Counted from the first letter of the stretch, positions 44,081 through 53,972 are shown. The stretch: DNA of 64,000 bases from JAKVCB01 sp963578605 (GCA_963578605.1 CAUZEA010000018.1:5623-69622); one strand, 5' to 3'. Notes: generated from the sequence alone by a model not told the origin. A program made the numbers and translations.

Positions 44081-44572
44081 ATGCCCGGCCCAACAATTAA
44101 AGTTCCCGCCACTCATCAATCTGCTGATTCGGCGACTGTGGTCGTTTCCTCGGTGTCGAAAATGCCCGACAACTACAGGTTCAGCCTGCTGGTGATCAGT
44201 TTGTCCCTGTTAGGGCTGTTTGTCACCGCCCGGTGCCTGCGGCCTGATCCGGCTGGGTTTGGAACACATCGCCAATTAGGGTTGCGTGAGTGCACGATGG
44301 TACGGCTGCTGAATCGGCCTTGTCCATCGTGTGGAATGACGACTGCTTGGGCTTGGTTGGTACGCGGAAACGTGTCTGCCGCCGCAACGGCCAATTTGGG
44401 CGGGTTGGTCATGGGAATACTCGGCATGGCGATGGTTCCCTGGGCGATAGGCTCCGCGCTGACCGGACGTTGGTTGCTGACTAAACCTCGCCAACACTGG
44501 TTGATTGCCACAGCGGTTGTCATAGTCATTGTAATACTCATCGACTGGATTCAGCGTTGCTGGATTCGCTGA
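44081..44572 (+). CDS. DUF2752 membrane protein
   Basis: A 163-aa membrane protein. Seen: three hydrophobic helices and the hallmark 'NRPCPSCGMTTAWAWLVRG' of DUF2752, a family with a conserved CPxCGxT motif but no known function. The ATG at 44081 is used; a TTG lies two codons upstream, and an ATG at 44162 would also retain the domain. Its stop overlaps the next gene (TGATG). Confidence 0.82.
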   Translation: MPGPTIKVPATHQSADSATVVVSSVSKMPDNYRFSLLVISLSLLGLFVTARCLRPDPAGFGTHRQLGLRECTMVRLLNRPCPSCGMTTAWAWLVRGNVSAAATANLGGLVMGILGMAMVPWAIGSALTGRWLLTKPRQHWLIATAVVIVIVILIDWIQRCWIR

Positions 44573-45288
44573 TGAGAGTCTTTCCGCGAATGGCACTCCG
44601 GCGATTGCAAAAAATCATGGATGATTCCCATTACAGTTCGACAACGGCCCGTTTCCTGGTTCTGATAATAGCTGTCGTGGCATTGCTTCCGTCCACCGGG
44701 TGTATCCATCAAATCTTGGCGACCGGCATCTACTTTTTTCAGGGTGGGAACACAATGCCTGCTGAGTGTCATGCACTGCGAGAAAAGCGGGTTGTCGTTG
44801 TTTGCCGCCCACCTTCTTCCCACGAATATCGACATGCGGGGGCCTCACGCGAGATTGCCAAACAGGTTAGCCGCAACCTTTCCCAAAACGTCAAAAAAAT
44901 CGACGTCGTTGATCCGCGAGAAGTCGACAATTGGATCGACGAAAGTGATTGGGACGATTGGAAGGACCTTGCCAAGGCGGTCAAGGCCGACATGGTCCTC
45001 TACATTGAGCTGGAAAGCTTTGAGTTGTTCAAAGGCAAGACTTTGTATCAGGGGAACTCGGATATCACGATTAGCGTTTACGATATGACCGATGGTGACG
45101 ACCTGGTGTGGGACAAGTATTTAGGCGAGGTGCTCTACCCGCAGAACAGCGGGATACCGGTTCAAGACAAGCCGTTGCAGCATTTTCGGCGGGAGTTCGT
45201 TGAAAACGTGTCGAAACAAATTTCCTTATATTTTCATGCGCACGATCCCCATGCCATGTTTGCGCTGGATGCCCTGGCAAACCGGTAA
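44572..45288 (+). CDS. Predicted lipoprotein, function unknown
   Basis: A 238-aa protein. Seen: a hydrophobic segment ending 'ALLPSTGCIHQIL', where the cysteine may be lipidated (an ATG at 44617 would give a more standard lipoprotein signal), then 'VVVVCRPPSSHEYRHAGASR' and 'ADMVLYIELESFELFKGKTL', suggesting an alpha/beta domain like the small envelope proteins that read out gene-product levels; not recognised further. Translationally coupled to the DUF2752 gene by a TGATG overlap. Confidence 0.72.
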   Translation: MRVFPRMALRRLQKIMDDSHYSSTTARFLVLIIAVVALLPSTGCIHQILATGIYFFQGGNTMPAECHALREKRVVVVCRPPSSHEYRHAGASREIAKQVSRNLSQNVKKIDVVDPREVDNWIDESDWDDWKDLAKAVKADMVLYIELESFELFKGKTLYQGNSDITISVYDMTDGDDLVWDKYLGEVLYPQNSGIPVQDKPLQHFRREFVENVSKQISLYFHAHDPHAMFALDALANR

Positions 45289-45396
45289 CCAGGTAGCGGC
45301 AACCTCTACTTTCGCGTTACGCTTGAGCAGCGTTTCCCTCTTTTACCATTCCCTGGGAACACCGTGTCGACTCACCTGTAATGTACACCGCCAGGC

Positions 45397-47376
45397 TCAA
45401 AGCGCTGGAGGCTGGCGCAAAGGTTTTGAGGGAGGCCGTGGTGGTCCGGGATTGCGACGCCGATCGCTATTGCCGTTACCTGCCGGATTCCGCCGGGCGG
45501 AAAGGTTCAAGAAACGTTCCTCCCATTTCCAGCCAAGTGGTGTCGCCAGTTCTTGCTGAGCCAGTTGTGCCCAGGGGGTCCCCTGGTGCTGGTTCACAAC
45601 GGCTTCCAGATAAGCGCGAGCCTGCTCGCCTTCCTTGGCCAGCACGCTTCCCGTTGATATTTCCGGGAAGGGTTGTAATTCCCAGGTGTCACTTTTCTCG
45701 TTCTTGAACTTCATGCCCTGCTTGGCTTTGGCAAGCATCATGTTGTAACCCTCGGTACGCACTTTGACGGCTAGCGCTCGACCGATCGCGAGGTCAAAAC
45801 CAACTTGCCAGCGTAGGTTTACCAACTTGGGCCGGTCTGCCTCGCCACTCCGCAACGTTTCCGCCACGCGCTGGATGACAGGTTCCAAGTCTGCTGCCTG
45901 GCGTTGTGCAATTGACAGGCTGCGGGCAAATTCCGCATCGTCGATCTTGGGAAACTGCATTGGCGGATTCTGCATTGGTTGGGTCCAGGAGTATTGTGCG
46001 GCGTTGACCAGAGCGGCTCGAGCAGCGTTGTTTTCCAGGAGATCCTGGTATTCGGAGACCGAGACGTAATCGGGCCGATAAGCCCGCATCACATGGGGGT
46101 CGAAGAATCGCGAAATGTATGCCGACATAATACCCGTTTCGTTGCCGCGCAGACGCCGACCAACTTTGCGGTTGGGGTGGGCCGCAAAATAAATACCACC
46201 CGTCTCGTAGGTTAACCGGGTCAGTCCGAAAGGACCAAAGCCCGAGTCCAGGGCTCCATCCTTCCGGTTCGATCCGCTGAAATAAAGTCGTAACCGCTCT
46301 GGAAAAAGTGATTCAGGTCCCTGGTGGACTGGCACCCATTGCGTCCGTTGGTCATAGGCTGGATCAGGGTCGACGTACCGGATATAGGCATCTTTGCGAC
46401 CAAACGGCGCCGGTACGCCCACCACGTAAACCGGCATCTCGTACTTTCGACACTCGCCGACCGCAGCATCAAGTGCCTGGTAGTCATCTCCAGCTTCGTC
46501 TGTAAACACCACGATCATTACGTTACGTCGCGGTGCTTTGAGGCGATAGTGACGGAAGTAACGTGCAACCTGTGTCGTTGCGGAAAACACATTCTCGATA
46601 CCACTGGGGTCATTTTCGACAGCTTGCACGGCTTCCTGAATGACTTCGATATCGTCTGTTGGCTTGGGGATTAACAACTTGACTTGTGCGCCAAACGACA
46701 CAACCGACGTCAGCAAGGGTTTGTTTTTATGCCGTTTAAACGCCGGATTGTCATAGGACTCGATGATTCCCAACTCCTCGTACACGCGCCGGAAACGTTT
46801 TACGACTTGGGCCCTTTGCCTTTGGAGACTTGCCGATTGGTCGAATAGCCATACCACAAGCGTTGGTCGTTGCTCCAGCGAAAGCAGGATCTCGTTCGTG
46901 ATGCGATCGATTGCCCCCGCAGCTCCCATCGTCCCCACGCTTCCCTCGCCCTTGATCGCGATATCCTTGGTAAATTCAGTTGCTTCCAGAATGGGGTTAT
47001 CGAATTCGATCACCGGGATTTCACCCAGCGGGGTTTCAAGTTTCACGTCGAATACGATTTCTGTTTCTGCGACCACGACGGGGGCTTCCGCGCGGGCGTC
47101 TGCAACTCCTCCTTCGGCCAGGGCGCCCAACTTTTCGAAGTTTTCGGCAAAGTGGAATTCCTCAGGGATTGGCTCTTCTTCGACTTCCACCGCCGAGGCC
47201 GTGAGAACCAACCTTTCATCGGTCGGCAGCAACAGCGAAAAAGTTGCGAACAGCACAAGAATACCGATGTGAACCATCAGGCTGATCACCCAGGCCGCAA
47301 CATCACGGTCGAACGGAGTGTCTTCCTCTCCCGTGCGAAGTTGCCACCAGCGACGGAGTCTATCGAATAGGTGCAT
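45397..47376 (-). CDS. Membrane-anchored VWA-domain protein
   Basis: A 659-aa protein. Seen: a cytoplasmic N terminus, one transmembrane helix (about 27-50, 'AAWVISLMVHIGILVLFATF'), a linker, then a von Willebrand factor A domain with the MIDAS DxSxS as 'LFDQSAS' (Asp179), 'VVSFGAQVKLLIPKPTDD' and 'NVMIVVFTDEAGDDY'. The C-terminal third has no recognised fold and ends in an Arg/Pro-rich tail. VWA domains mediate metal-dependent protein binding. The ATG at 47376 is preferred to 47433. It is divergent from the alpha/beta-hydrolase-like gene. Confidence 0.85.
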   Translation of the reverse strand: MHLFDRLRRWWQLRTGEEDTPFDRDVAAWVISLMVHIGILVLFATFSLLLPTDERLVLTASAVEVEEEPIPEEFHFAENFEKLGALAEGGVADARAEAPVVVAETEIVFDVKLETPLGEIPVIEFDNPILEATEFTKDIAIKGEGSVGTMGAAGAIDRITNEILLSLEQRPTLVVWLFDQSASLQRQRAQVVKRFRRVYEELGIIESYDNPAFKRHKNKPLLTSVVSFGAQVKLLIPKPTDDIEVIQEAVQAVENDPSGIENVFSATTQVARYFRHYRLKAPRRNVMIVVFTDEAGDDYQALDAAVGECRKYEMPVYVVGVPAPFGRKDAYIRYVDPDPAYDQRTQWVPVHQGPESLFPERLRLYFSGSNRKDGALDSGFGPFGLTRLTYETGGIYFAAHPNRKVGRRLRGNETGIMSAYISRFFDPHVMRAYRPDYVSVSEYQDLLENNAARAALVNAAQYSWTQPMQNPPMQFPKIDDAEFARSLSIAQRQAADLEPVIQRVAETLRSGEADRPKLVNLRWQVGFDLAIGRALAVKVRTEGYNMMLAKAKQGMKFKNEKSDTWELQPFPEISTGSVLAKEGEQARAYLEAVVNQHQGTPWAQLAQQELATPLGWKWEERFLNLSARRNPAGNGNSDRRRNPGPPRPPSKPLRQPPAL

Positions 47377-47557
47377 GTTCGAATTCTGTTCCGATTCTGA
47401 GGAGGGAGGCTGTCCCCCTGGTTTCCCTGTCAAAATGACGGTACGCGCAAAAACCCCCTTATTTCACCCAAAAGTGATTCACTATCTGTACTGCCTTCTA
47501 TTCTTCACATCTGGTTCCCGCAAAGCAACTGGGGAACGTTGCCCAGGGTGGTTGCGT

Positions 47558-47563
47558 TATAAT
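47558..47563 (+). promoter_or_regulatory. -10 element TATAAT
   Basis: A perfect sigma70-type -10 box about 52 bp upstream of the ATG at 47615. No good -35 hexamer is at the right distance, so the assignment is moderate. Confidence 0.5.
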
Positions 47564-47614
47564 AGAAAGGCCAATGGAAGGCAGTTTAACCAGGTTTTAA
47601 AAAGAGGTTGTGAG

Positions 47615-48556
47615 ATGGGAAATCGGCCAATTGTACCGCAAAATTCAATTTGTCTGCTGGGAGCGTTTTTGTGGCTGGCCATGACCCCTGCCGCGCTGGC
47701 ACAGGAGAGTAAAGATATTACGCTCAAAACCAAGGATGGTGTCAATCTGGCGATCACCTACTACCCCAGCGCCGGCAAAGAGCACGCATTGCCTGTTGTG
47801 ATTCTACACGATCAGCAGGATTCACGTGTTGCTTATGATTCGATTGCTCGGAAATTACAGCAGCCCCAAGGAGAAGATGGTGAGTCGTTTGCTGTCGTCA
47901 CCGTCGATCTGCGCGGCCATGGCGGCAGTACGAAACAGAAGTTGCCTGATGGGACTACCCGCGAACTTGACGCCGCAAAACTAAAAAAATATGACTTTGA
48001 AGCGATGGTTAGGTATGACATGGAGGCGGTACGCACGTTCTTGGTTGATAAGAACGATAAAAGTGAAATCAACTTGAACGAGCTTTCGATTATTGGCGTT
48101 GGACTGGGAGCCAGTGTCGGAACAATTTGGGCATCCCATGATTGGGCGGTTCCGCCGCTTACCGTTGGAAAGCAGGGCCAGGATGTCAAAGCACTCGTGT
48201 TGGTCTCTCCGAGGTGGAAGAATAAGGGTCTCCTTATCCAACAGGCTTTTCGGCAACCGGGAGTGAAAAAGGAAGTAGCTTTGATACTGATTTACGGCCG
48301 CGATAACTCCAAAGTGCGATCAGACGTCCGCCGCATCAAGAAACAGGTCGAAAAATACCATCCCGAGCCGGAATCAAGTGACGGCAAGCCCAACGACCTC
48401 GCCGGACTTGGCGTGCCTACCAGCCTGCAAGGTGGTAAGTTGCTACAGGAGGTCGGTATCAGGGATAAAGTCGTGCAAAGAATTGCCGATTTTCTGAACC
48501 TGCACGTGGCTCAGGAGAACCATGAGTGGCTTAAGAGACGCAATCGAATTCCGTGA
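47615..48556 (+). CDS. Exported alpha/beta-hydrolase-like protein, nucleophile missing
   Basis: A 313-aa secreted protein with the alpha/beta-hydrolase fold. Seen: signal peptide (residues 1-29, cleavage after 'ALA'), 'LPVVILHDQQDSRVAY' (HG-like oxyanion strand), 'VVTVDLRGHGGST' and 'ELSIIGVGLGASVGTIWASH', the nucleophile elbow. The usual GxSxG serine is replaced by glycine (G161-V-G163-L-G165), so classical esterase catalysis is unlikely. Start ATG with GAGG seven bases upstream; a TATAAT lies about 52 bp upstream. It converges on the LysM gene with a 4-bp gap. Confidence 0.85.
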   Translation: MGNRPIVPQNSICLLGAFLWLAMTPAALAQESKDITLKTKDGVNLAITYYPSAGKEHALPVVILHDQQDSRVAYDSIARKLQQPQGEDGESFAVVTVDLRGHGGSTKQKLPDGTTRELDAAKLKKYDFEAMVRYDMEAVRTFLVDKNDKSEINLNELSIIGVGLGASVGTIWASHDWAVPPLTVGKQGQDVKALVLVSPRWKNKGLLIQQAFRQPGVKKEVALILIYGRDNSKVRSDVRRIKKQVEKYHPEPESSDGKPNDLAGLGVPTSLQGGKLLQEVGIRDKVVQRIADFLNLHVAQENHEWLKRRNRIP

Positions 48557-48560
48557 GCGA

Positions 48561-49778
48561 TTAATTCCCGCGGGTATTGTCACCTGTTTTGATCGGTACA
48601 GGACGTAGTAGCTGTGCTTGCGGTCTTGATCGCGGCGCCATGACTGCGCGAACCGTTATCAATTCTTGTTCCTCTCCGATCACAACCAAGGAGCTTTGAA
48701 GAACTGTTGTACGTTCTGATGAAATTCGTGGCGCTGTGGCCTGTTGCAGGTCGGGTATTTTCAAAACTGCGCCAATCGGTAACAACTCCGGGTCTCGGAG
48801 CGAGTCGCGATTGAGTTTAAAAATCTCCCAATCACGGTGCGGGTCATCCAGGTAACGCGAGGCTAGTTTTTTCAGGGAGTCGCTGTCTACCACGATGTGT
48901 GTTCGCGGCGCTAGTCGATCTTTGCTGACCGTTGTCCCCATTACCGCTGATTGTGCCGAAAAGAAGTTCGCTGCAGAAACGTTCCCGTTAGAAAATATCG
49001 GTTCCAAATCCTCCAAAAACCGCATCGAGGGATTTGTGCTCGCATAAACCGGCCCCACTTTACTGCGCGATTCGAAACTACGCGATTCGAAGTGGTCGTT
49101 CATGGAGTCCACCGAAGATGGTGTTTCAAGACCCCTGATCGTCCTGCTGAGTTGGGATGGCCTGGTATCAGCAGAGGTTTCCCCTGGGGGCTCCGCTGTG
49201 GTTTGTCGCACACCAGCGACCGCAGCCAAGGGACGGGGAAACAACCCCGGTTCGAGGGGCGGAGGAGTCGGCACCACTGGCTGGTTGCCTGGAAACTTCC
49301 TAGTTGCTGGGGGCCTTGCCGGCTGAAATGAAACTGGTAGCGCCGAGTTTTGGGTGGTGTAAAACTTCGCGGTTGCGGCTGTCGGAGAGCTTGTTTGTTT
49401 AGGCATCTGCACTGCGGTTAGTTCCACGTCGTGGTGGGGTTTTATGTTCCCGACACGGATTGTCGGCTGATTGGTTGTTGGAGCAAGCCACTGGGGTTTT
49501 GGCTGCCGAAGCTGCCCGCTCGTTTGCACAGCAGCTTGGTTGAAACCTGGGCCCAAGGATGACAGGCCTGCCGTGAGTTCTCCCCGATTTCGACCGTCGT
49601 CCCGCAGCTGGAGCGGTCCCATCGGGTGTTGGTCAATGACCGTTGATCTGGTAGTCCCACCAGCGGTTAAAGGATGGTGGGTAGAGATTTTTGAATCGGG
49701 TGCACCAAACAGAGTGGCCAGTCCAAAACCAGCTGTAATGGTTACCGATCCCCAGAAGAGTTTAGTCAGTTCGTTCAC
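48561..49778 (-). CDS. LysM-domain protein with membrane anchor
   Basis: A 405-aa protein. Seen: an N-terminal hydrophobic segment 'LFWGSVTITAGFGLATLFG', a long Pro/Ser/Thr-rich spacer (about 25-270), and a LysM-like module 'RTHIVVDSDSLKKLASRYLD' with 'NRDSLRDPELLPIGAVLKIP' near residues 290-345, which binds peptidoglycan or related glycans. The GTG at 49778 has GAGG seven bases upstream and is the best start; the frame is open to 49919. A 15-bp in-frame duplication (about 49066-49095) gives FESRS-FESRS. Confidence 0.78.
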   Translation of the reverse strand: MNELTKLFWGSVTITAGFGLATLFGAPDSKISTHHPLTAGGTTRSTVIDQHPMGPLQLRDDGRNRGELTAGLSSLGPGFNQAAVQTSGQLRQPKPQWLAPTTNQPTIRVGNIKPHHDVELTAVQMPKQTSSPTAATAKFYTTQNSALPVSFQPARPPATRKFPGNQPVVPTPPPLEPGLFPRPLAAVAGVRQTTAEPPGETSADTRPSQLSRTIRGLETPSSVDSMNDHFESRSFESRSKVGPVYASTNPSMRFLEDLEPIFSNGNVSAANFFSAQSAVMGTTVSKDRLAPRTHIVVDSDSLKKLASRYLDDPHRDWEIFKLNRDSLRDPELLPIGAVLKIPDLQQATAPRISSERTTVLQSSLVVIGEEQELITVRAVMAPRSRPQAQLLRPVPIKTGDNTRGN

Positions 49779-50124
49779 GGAACACCTCAACCACGTTAGC
49801 GACAAATCGACTGGCGAGTGGTCCGCCGAGCGTTTATCGAACCTGTTTGTGAATCGTCCGTGAACGTACCTTGACCGTGCAAATCCAGCGCGGCCTTGTC
49901 CAGTCTCTTGTTTCGTCACCTGGACCGTTGTGAGATCGGTAATCTAAAGTCGTAGTTGCGAAGTTTCGAAAGAAAAAGGCCGGTTGACACCATGCCGGTG
50001 AGTACGACGATCTGGCAAAGTTTGCGGGCCGGCTAAGCGCAAAGGAGAACGTGGTTAGCTGACACGCCTGGTGAAGCCTGTTTCCCAACAGGTGGGGTGC
50101 GATCGGTTGCCGGACAAACCAACG
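49779..50124. other. Gene-free stretch between secDF and LysM gene
   Basis: No gene recognised. A small hairpin (cctgtt/aacagg) lies near 50077-50093 close to the end of secDF; without a T-run it is weak evidence for a terminator. Confidence 0.45.
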
Positions 50125-53100
50125 TCACTTGGAACTGGCGGTCGCAGTCTTGCCGCGGATACCGCTCATTGCCAATAAAGTGGGTGAGGCAACAAAGATC
50201 GAACTATAGGTTCCCACGATCACGCCGACGACCAGGGCAAAGGCGAAGCCATGGATACCAGCTCCTCCCGCGAAGTACAGGATCAGCACAACCACCAGCG
50301 TTGTCAGCGAAGTCAACAAGGTACGGCTAAGAGTTTGGTTAATGCTGATATTGATCATGTCGGCGGTCAGTTGGGAGCTTTTGCCGCGAACTTCGCGAAT
50401 GCGATCGAATACCACAATCGTGTCATTGAGCGAATAGCCGATAATGGTCAGGAACGCAGCCACAATCGGCAGGCTGATCTGAAATGCATCGATTTGCAGC
50501 GCATCGGCTACGGTTGGAATGCCGCTCACGACATAAATACTGAGGGCAATCATACCCAGTGTCACGAGTACGTCGTGCACGAGGGCCACAACAGCGGCCA
50601 GCCCAAAGATGACTTTCTGGAAGCGTATCCAGAGATATCCAATGATGCCCAGGAGACTGACGAGGATGGCATAAGCTGCCAGCACTTGCATATCACCAGC
50701 AACCTTTCCACCAATCTTACTGGCCAGGGGAAACATGGGCTGACTTCCCATCGATTCGGCAAGCTGATCGAAAACCTCCTGGGCAGCTTTTGTGTCGAGC
50801 CCCAGGCGCACGTTCCATTGTTTGAATTGCGCTGAACTACCTGGTTGGTAGCCAGGTGTGGAGAGTTCCGGTTCGGTCCCTTTATCGTCGTTGTTTTCGA
50901 GGGCTTCGGTAATGCGACCCACCAGTGCATCGTGGCCGATACCTGAATCGCGTTCGTACCCGTCACCTTCATTAATGGATACGGTGGCCTGCGTCACTGT
51001 GAAACCATCTTCCTCGACTTCTTGTAGTTCCCCGATTTTGATTGCATAGGTTTTCAATCGATCGCCGAAGGTTTTAGTCAGGATATCTTCAACTTCGGTG
51101 ACCGAATCAAGATTTGTATTGACGGTAAAATGCCGCTTCGTTTCGCCCCGCTCGACGACAAGCAGGTTTTTGTCTCTGAGGTCGGTTTTTTCGAGTTCCG
51201 CGCGTAAATCGCCAACATTCATGAGATAATCTTCGTTGAGGACCATCGTGACCGAGGTTCCGCCGGTAAAGTCAATATTCAGGATTCCCTCACCTCTTTG
51301 AGCCACACCGACCAGTCCGATGATGATCAGAATGGCTGAGATTGCGCCAGCCACATAGCGCTTGCCAATGAAATCGAACTCGGTGTGTCCGATGATGCGG
51401 CTCATCTTGAGTTTGGTAATCCAGCGGCGACGTTCGGCGATATCGAAGACAACGCGTGAGCAGAAGATGGCTGTATACATACTCATGATGATGCCAAGAA
51501 TAAGCGTCACGGCGAAACCTTTGATTTGATCGGTACCAATCGCATAGAGCACGATCCCGGTAATGAGCGTGGTTAGGTTCGCATCGACAATGGTTGTAGT
51601 TGCCCGCGCAAAACCGTTACGAATTGCCATCCGGAGGGCAGCCCCTCGCTTTAGTTCTTCGCGAATTCTTTCAAAGATGAGTACATTGGCGTCGACCGAC
51701 ATACCAACCGTCAGCACAAGACCCGCCAGGCCAGGCAAGGTAAATGCGGCGTGAATCAGCACCATCACCCCCAGCACGAGAGAGAGGTTTGTAATCAGCG
51801 CAAGACAGGCGACAATCCCGGCAAACCGGTAATAAAAGGCAATAAAGATCAGGATAGCTGCCAGCGAGACAACGATTGCCATGCGCCCCTTCTCCACCGT
51901 CTCGGCACCCAACGTGGAACTAATGATTTCCTCGCTGATAGGGTCGGGATTTAAAGCCGCGGGCAGGCTGCCAGCATCGAGGATGCTAATCGTGAAATCG
52001 ACCTCATCTTCGGTCATGGCCCCGCCACTGATCTGTCCCTGGCCAGTGATTTTCTCACGAATGCTTGGTGCCGAGAGGAGCCGTTTGTCGAGCACAATGC
52101 CCAGGTAACGCTGAGCGCCGGTACTTGGATTCGGTTTGTTTTCGCCAGTCAGTCGACCAAATCGCCGGGCACCTTGACTGTTGAACGAGAAGCCTACGGC
52201 CGGGCCTCCTTTTTGGTCAAAGTCCTTGAAAGCCCGCTGTAGATATTCTCCCGTAACGTTGTACGGATCGCGCAGGACCAGAGCCTCGGGGCGGTCGCCA
52301 GCCATCCGTTTCTGGACGCGATCGTCTGGCTGGTCAAATGGGCCAAATTCTGCTTTGGCATAGGGAACCCATTCCGCAACGACCTGCCCGTTTAGTTCGA
52401 CGAGTTTTTGTTCTGGCGGTATGGAATGTGCCTGTTCGATGATGTTTTGATCACGCTCGCCCCAACGAGGATCCGCCGTAATCCGAAACTCAAGCTGGCC
52501 GAGACTGGTGATGCGGCGCTTCACGAACTTCAGATCATCTTGACCAGTCCGGGGAATGATGATCTCGATCGCCGTTCCATATGGGCGAATGGTGACTTCT
52601 TTGGTACCTGCCGGATCGACCCGCTGCTTGAGGGCATCGGTCAAACGGCGGACCAACTCACGACTTGGGCCTCGTTGGTTGGTACCCTGCTGAACTTCGC
52701 CATCCGCAGGTGCTATCTCTTCTTCCGCCGCTGAGGTGTCGGCCAATTCGTAAATCAAGGTGATCCCGCCCGCCAGATCAGGACCGAATTTAACTTCCCC
52801 AAAGTAGAGGATGATTCCTGAGGCAGTTACCGTCATCAGCACGAGGCTGATTTTCCATCCATATTCGGGCATGCTGACTTGCCTGGCAAACCAATTACCG
52901 ATCAACAGGGGAAAGACGAAGAGCCCCACCAGCAAACATCCAATGACCGGGGCCGACACACCTCCGGAAGGAGCCGCAGTGGCGCTATCGGCGACTTCAA
53001 CAAGGGTATCACTCTCAGCCGTCTCGCGATTTTCCTTTTCAGCAGAGGACTCCGCGGTGGTTGCATCCTTGGTTGCATTCGCGCTCGCGGGCGTCGTCGT

Positions 53101-53286
53101 TATAGAACCGTCGCCTGCCGGTTTTGTGGCGGCAGAATCCTCTGGACGCGCGGTAAGTTCCTGGGCATGTGCAGTAGTACCACCAGGCCCCGTACCGACA
53201 TCCAACCCACCAGAGGTCAGGCTAGATGCGAGAAGGAAGGTCAGAAAAGTAACTGTGTACTTCTTGCTCATTGTCGATTGGTCCAT
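50125..53286 (-). CDS. secDF: Protein translocase SecD-SecF fusion
   Basis: A 1053-aa membrane protein combining SecD and SecF, which use the proton gradient to drive late steps of Sec export. Seen: an N-terminal signal-like helix and a ~100-residue Ala/Thr/Glu-rich extension, a helix, 'FGPDLAGGITLIYELAD' (SecD 'D4' start), the P1 head with 'RRITSLGQLEFRITADP', then 'LTVGMSVDANVLIFERIREE' (SecD), and in the SecF half 'ILNIDFTGGTSVTMVLNE' and 'TIIGYSLNDTIVVFDRIREV'. Both halves have six-helix blocks. The N-terminal extension is unusual. ATG at 53286; downstream of yajC by 100 bp. Confidence 0.95.
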   Translation of the reverse strand: MDQSTMSKKYTVTFLTFLLASSLTSGGLDVGTGPGGTTAHAQELTARPEDSAATKPAGDGSITTTPASANATKDATTAESSAEKENRETAESDTLVEVADSATAAPSGGVSAPVIGCLLVGLFVFPLLIGNWFARQVSMPEYGWKISLVLMTVTASGIILYFGEVKFGPDLAGGITLIYELADTSAAEEEIAPADGEVQQGTNQRGPSRELVRRLTDALKQRVDPAGTKEVTIRPYGTAIEIIIPRTGQDDLKFVKRRITSLGQLEFRITADPRWGERDQNIIEQAHSIPPEQKLVELNGQVVAEWVPYAKAEFGPFDQPDDRVQKRMAGDRPEALVLRDPYNVTGEYLQRAFKDFDQKGGPAVGFSFNSQGARRFGRLTGENKPNPSTGAQRYLGIVLDKRLLSAPSIREKITGQGQISGGAMTEDEVDFTISILDAGSLPAALNPDPISEEIISSTLGAETVEKGRMAIVVSLAAILIFIAFYYRFAGIVACLALITNLSLVLGVMVLIHAAFTLPGLAGLVLTVGMSVDANVLIFERIREELKRGAALRMAIRNGFARATTTIVDANLTTLITGIVLYAIGTDQIKGFAVTLILGIIMSMYTAIFCSRVVFDIAERRRWITKLKMSRIIGHTEFDFIGKRYVAGAISAILIIIGLVGVAQRGEGILNIDFTGGTSVTMVLNEDYLMNVGDLRAELEKTDLRDKNLLVVERGETKRHFTVNTNLDSVTEVEDILTKTFGDRLKTYAIKIGELQEVEEDGFTVTQATVSINEGDGYERDSGIGHDALVGRITEALENNDDKGTEPELSTPGYQPGSSAQFKQWNVRLGLDTKAAQEVFDQLAESMGSQPMFPLASKIGGKVAGDMQVLAAYAILVSLLGIIGYLWIRFQKVIFGLAAVVALVHDVLVTLGMIALSIYVVSGIPTVADALQIDAFQISLPIVAAFLTIIGYSLNDTIVVFDRIREVRGKSSQLTADMINISINQTLSRTLLTSLTTLVVVLILYFAGGAGIHGFAFALVVGVIVGTYSSIFVASPTLLAMSGIRGKTATASSK

Positions 53287-53386
53287 TTTGTCGGCATCAA
53301 GAAAGGGTTCGTGAGTGGGTAGCGCTCTTTTGCACGAATGGTGCATTCAGAGAACCGCTCACATCAAGTATTTTGCTCAAAGATTT

Positions 53387-53725
53387 TTATGTCTTCGTCT
53401 TTTGATCGGCATCGTTTGGATCGTCGTCCGACAGCACCTGCGCGATGGCCGATCGGCCTACACGGATTTTCGTTCCCGTCGAATCATCAATGCGAACGGT
53501 TACCATATCTTGGTCACGCCGGATGCCGGTCACCATGCCATGAATACCACCGGTTGTAATGACATGATCATTTTCTTTCATGTTATTCAGTTTTTGCTTC
53601 AGAGCGTTCCGTCTTCGCTTTTCGGGTGCCCAGAGGAGGAAGTACCCCAAAACCATGATCAGCACCAATGGCATGAAAGTCCGCAACAAGGCAGAGGGAT
53701 CGCCTTCCTGGGCCAGTAAAGCCAT
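53387..53725 (-). CDS. yajC: YajC, Sec translocase subunit
   Basis: A 112-aa single-span membrane protein accompanying SecDF. Seen: N-terminal 'ALLRTFMPLVLIMVLGYFLL' transmembrane segment, then 'RRRNALKQKLNNMKENDHVI' and 'TTGGIHGMVTGIRRDQD', the conserved YajC 'GDxVxTtGGi.G.v' motif. An alternative GTG start lies at 53749. Preceded by a large perfect hairpin after tgt. The gene order tgt-yajC-secDF is the usual bacterial one. Confidence 0.93.
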   Translation of the reverse strand: MALLAQEGDPSALLRTFMPLVLIMVLGYFLLWAPEKRRRNALKQKLNNMKENDHVITTGGIHGMVTGIRRDQDMVTVRIDDSTGTKIRVGRSAIAQVLSDDDPNDADQKTKT

Positions 53726-53781
53726 TACCAGCAAGTTTTCTGTCAACACGTTGCGCCTGGGGGGAAAGTTGGTATCGGGAT

Positions 53782-53821
53782 GAACAGAGGCCCGGCACGC
53801 AACCGCGCCGGGCCTCTGTTC
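53782..53821 (-). terminator. Perfect 15-bp-stem hairpin between tgt and yajC
   Basis: gaacagaggcccggc and gccgggcctctgttc form a perfect 15-bp stem around a 10-base loop, 57 bp upstream of the yajC ATG. There is no T-run, so it may be a factor-dependent or attenuating structure rather than a classical terminator. Confidence 0.65.
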
Positions 53822-53972
53822 TGCGGAACCGTGATCGCCATCATACGATAGAGCGGCGCAACCCGACAAGGCCGGACAGTGCAAACGTCACAAGCCACTG
53901 GGGGGATGAAAATGTCCCATGGAACGTAGCGGCGACGTCCCCAATTCGGTTTTGGTGGCCAGACTTGCGAGT

